This document shows, in pieces, positions 12,649-14,348 of a stretch of 14,348 bases of DNA; the first letter of the stretch is position 1, and the number at the start of each line of letters is the position of its first letter. A program made the position numbers and the translations under genes. The notes below the pieces were generated by a model, which saw only the letters and a list, made by a program, of their open reading frames with translations, did not search any database and was not told where the DNA came from. The DNA lies in assembly GCA_946627905.1 (NCBI GenBank), contig CAMOVY010000012.1:1-14348 (forward strand). Reading direction: 5' to 3'. The stretch is from an uncultured Clostridia bacterium (GTDB lineage: Bacteria; Bacillota; Clostridia; Christensenellales; Borkfalkiaceae).

Positions 12649-13647
12649 ATGATAAAATTTGCCGTTGATTTCGACAGCGCGTACACTAACGTTTATAAAC
12701 TCGGCAGCGGGCTTGTTCTTTCAGAGCCTACCGTCGCCGCGGTCGAAGACGGCGACAAGGGCGGCGTAAAAGCGATAGGGCAGGAAGCGTACAGGCTTAT
12801 CGGTAAGACTTCTAAAAACACCAAAATCGTTTTTCCCGTGTTCGAAGGCGAAATCATCAATGAAAAAGTTGCGGAAAGCGTGCTTTCGGGGTTCATAAAA
12901 AAAGTCAAGCCCGAAAAGTTCGCGTCCTTTTCTATACTGTTTTCCGTGCCGTGCGGAACTACCGCGGCAATGGCGGCAAAATATAAAAACGTAGCGAAAG
13001 CCGTGGGCGCTAAAAAGTGTTCGTTCGTGGAAAGCCCGATACTTTCCGCGCTCGGGCAAAGAATACCGCTGTCCGATTCGACGCCGTGTTTTATAATAGA
13101 TATGGCGGGCGGAACTACTAATATCGCCGCGGTGAGTTTAGACGGTGTGATTGCGGGGCTTTCGGTGAATTTCGGCGGCAATAAAATAAGCGCGGACGTA
13201 ATAGATTTCGTTGCGGAAGCGTACGGCTTGCAGATAGGCTTGCAGACGGCTGAAAAACTTAAAAAAGAGATAGGAAGTCTAGAGTCTGACGACGGACTTT
13301 CGATTGTCGTTAACGGCAGGGATATAGAAAGCGGCACTCCGCGTTCGGTTTCGGTCAAGGCGATGAATTTGGTTAAAACCGTGTCGAAATATTACGATAA
13401 GATAGCCGAACTCGCTATGGAACTGCTTAAAAAACTCCCGCCCGAAGTTTCCGCGGAAATAAGGCACGAAGGAATTTACGTGTCCGGCGGGGCTTCCGCG
13501 GTTTACGGGCTGGAAAGATACTATTCGGATAAATTCGGTATGAAAATCAATGTTGCCGAAAACGGGCTTATGAACGTGGCGTTAGGCGGCGGCATAGCCG
13601 TGGGCAATACGGAACTTCTAAAAAAGATTTTACTTAAAACAGAATAA
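12649..13647 (+). CDS. mreB: MreB-like actin-family protein, divergent
   Basis: MreB forms membrane-bound filaments that guide peptidoglycan synthesis along the cell side wall. The 332 residues are close to family length. Recognisable parts are the phosphate 2 motif IIDMAGGTTNIAAVSLDG (149-166), FGGNKISADVIDFV (175-188, MreB GGDxxDxxIxxY), AEKLKKEIGS (201-210, MreB AERIKxEIGS), and the adenosine region GIYVSGGASAVYGLE (275-289) followed by ENGLMNVALGGG (304-315). The phosphate 1 motif reads VDFDSAYTNVY (6-16) instead of IDLGTANTLVY, and VESPILSALG (127-136) replaces IEEPMAAAIG. AAGGGGAA precedes the ATG. The next gene is minD, a common neighbour of mre genes. It may be a paralogue rather than the principal MreB. 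Confidence 0.82.
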   Translation: MIKFAVDFDSAYTNVYKLGSGLVLSEPTVAAVEDGDKGGVKAIGQEAYRLIGKTSKNTKIVFPVFEGEIINEKVAESVLSGFIKKVKPEKFASFSILFSVPCGTTAAMAAKYKNVAKAVGAKKCSFVESPILSALGQRIPLSDSTPCFIIDMAGGTTNIAAVSLDGVIAGLSVNFGGNKISADVIDFVAEAYGLQIGLQTAEKLKKEIGSLESDDGLSIVVNGRDIESGTPRSVSVKAMNLVKTVSKYYDKIAELAMELLKKLPPEVSAEIRHEGIYVSGGASAVYGLERYYSDKFGMKINVAENGLMNVALGGGIAVGNTELLKKILLKTE

Positions 13648-13677
13648 TCGTAATCGGTGGTTTTAAGCGACAAAATA

Positions 13678-13718
13678 ACGCGCGTTTTTTGCAAAACAAG
13701 CAAAATGCGCGTTTTTTT
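13678..13718 (+). terminator. Strong intrinsic terminator after the mreB-like gene
   Basis: ACGCGCG (13678-13684) pairs with TGCGCGT (13706-13712), and T-run plus GC (13685-13692) pairs with GCAAAA (13700-13705) above it with a small bulge. Seven T (13712-13718) follow. This separates minD from mreB, although no clear promoter was seen in the 33 bases before minD. Confidence 0.85.
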
Positions 13719-13751
13719 ATTGTTTACAATATGGGGTATAGGAGTTTTTAA

Positions 13752-14348
13752 GTGGCAAGGAAAATAGTCATCACGTCCGGAAAAGGCGGCGTTGGAAAAA
13801 CGACGCTTACCGCAAATCTCGGTATATTCCTTTCGGCGCTTGGCGCGCGGGTGGTTATGATAGACGTGGATTTCGGGCTTAACAATTTAGATGTGGTTAT
13901 GGGCGTGGAAAACAAAATAGTTTACGACGTGGCGGACGTTATTTCGGGCAGATGCCGCGCAAAGCAGGCGTTAGTGCAGGATAGCGGCAGAAAAAATCTG
14001 TTTATTCTGCCGTCCGCAGGGCTAAACGCTTCGTCGCCCGTATCGGGGCAGCAGTTGAAACTTATAGTCGAAAGCCTTGCGCCGCTATTCGATTACGTGC
14101 TTATAGACTGCCCTGCGGGGCTGGACGTGGGATTTCACCGCGCGGCGGCTTGCGCGGAAGAAGCAATCGTCGTCGCCACCCCCATGCTTACGAGTTTACG
14201 GGACGCCGATAAAACCATAAGCGTGCTTAAAAGTTATAGGTTAGAGAGTATAGGGCTTGTTGTAAACAGGGTGCGCGGCGACCTTATTATGAGCGACAAA
14301 ATGTTGCTTCCCAAAGACATAGAAGAATTGCTTAAAGAGGATTTAATA
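13752..14348 (+). CDS. minD: Septum site-determining protein MinD, 5' part
   Basis: The gene runs off the window, with 199 codons seen. MinD is the membrane-cycling ATPase that recruits MinC and confines division to midcell. The deviant Walker A SGKGGVGKTT (9-18) has the signature Lys11 and Lys16. Switch I is DVDFGLNNLDVVMG (38-51), and switch II is LIDCPAGLD (117-125). The TPMLTSLRDADK segment (143-154) matches MinD TPExSAxRDADR. The GTG start has GGAG (13741-13744) seven bases upstream. The C-terminal amphipathic membrane helix lies outside the window. A strong terminator upstream suggests its own promoter, which I could not identify. Confidence 0.95.
   Translation, partial: MARKIVITSGKGGVGKTTLTANLGIFLSALGARVVMIDVDFGLNNLDVVMGVENKIVYDVADVISGRCRAKQALVQDSGRKNLFILPSAGLNASSPVSGQQLKLIVESLAPLFDYVLIDCPAGLDVGFHRAAACAEEAIVVATPMLTSLRDADKTISVLKSYRLESIGLVVNRVRGDLIMSDKMLLPKDIEELLKEDLI

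Noticed and set aside
12897..12903. A AAA AAA run in the mreB-like gene as a frameshift site
   Set aside because: It is also in slippery phase (Ile-Lys-Lys), but a -1 slip meets no nearby stop and falls inside a conserved domain. It serves as a caution that such runs arise by chance.
12693..13358. 221-codon minus-strand ORF opposite the mreB-like gene
   Set aside because: It is antisense to a clearly homologous protein, is Ser/Pro/Thr-rich low-information sequence, and has no recognisable motif.

Overview
The window looks like a chromosomal housekeeping segment of a low-to-moderate GC Gram-positive bacterium, most probably an uncultured member of the Clostridia (Bacillota). The support is a sigma-H-like factor, the dnaX-ybaB-recR cluster in the Firmicutes arrangement, Gram-positive-style Shine-Dalgarno sites (AAGGAG, AAGGGG, AGGAG), GTG starts, and MreB-like and MinD genes side by side. 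The lineage is inferred from gene content, not established.

Layout. 2-4001 (+) is one co-directional run: 3' part of a sigma-H-like factor, dnaX (stop and start abut, TAAATG), ybaB, recR and gpsA. It ends at a strong intrinsic terminator that lies inside the 3' end of the convergent WYL-domain regulator gene (4016-4942, -). The regulator is divergent from a 67-residue basic ORF (5081-5284, +), with promoter elements and a small palindrome between them. That ORF converges on murG (5281-6330, -), and the two stop codons share TTAA. After a bidirectional terminator comes a 1045-residue envelope protein (6433-9570, -) with a lipobox, three predicted beta-rich modules, a C-terminal membrane helix and a charged cytoplasmic tail. 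Then come two adjacent half-length TauE/SafE permease genes (+).

10547-11070 has no gene. Its right half is two near-identical 126-bp copies at a 128-bp period, each a string of GC-rich hairpins, with a TATAATATA box before, between and after the copies. The array leads into a Ppx/GppA-family gene (11071-12585), followed by a divergent MreB-like gene, a strong terminator and the first 199 codons of minD, which runs off the window.

How the genes fit together. The first block covers the replication clamp loader, recombinational repair and phospholipid precursor synthesis. murG, mreB and minD cover wall synthesis, shape and division-site selection. The Ppx/GppA protein may act on polyphosphate or (p)ppGpp. 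The least explained items are the tandem structured repeat, the large double-anchored envelope protein, the small ORF opposite the WYL regulator, and a possible frameshift site in dnaX.
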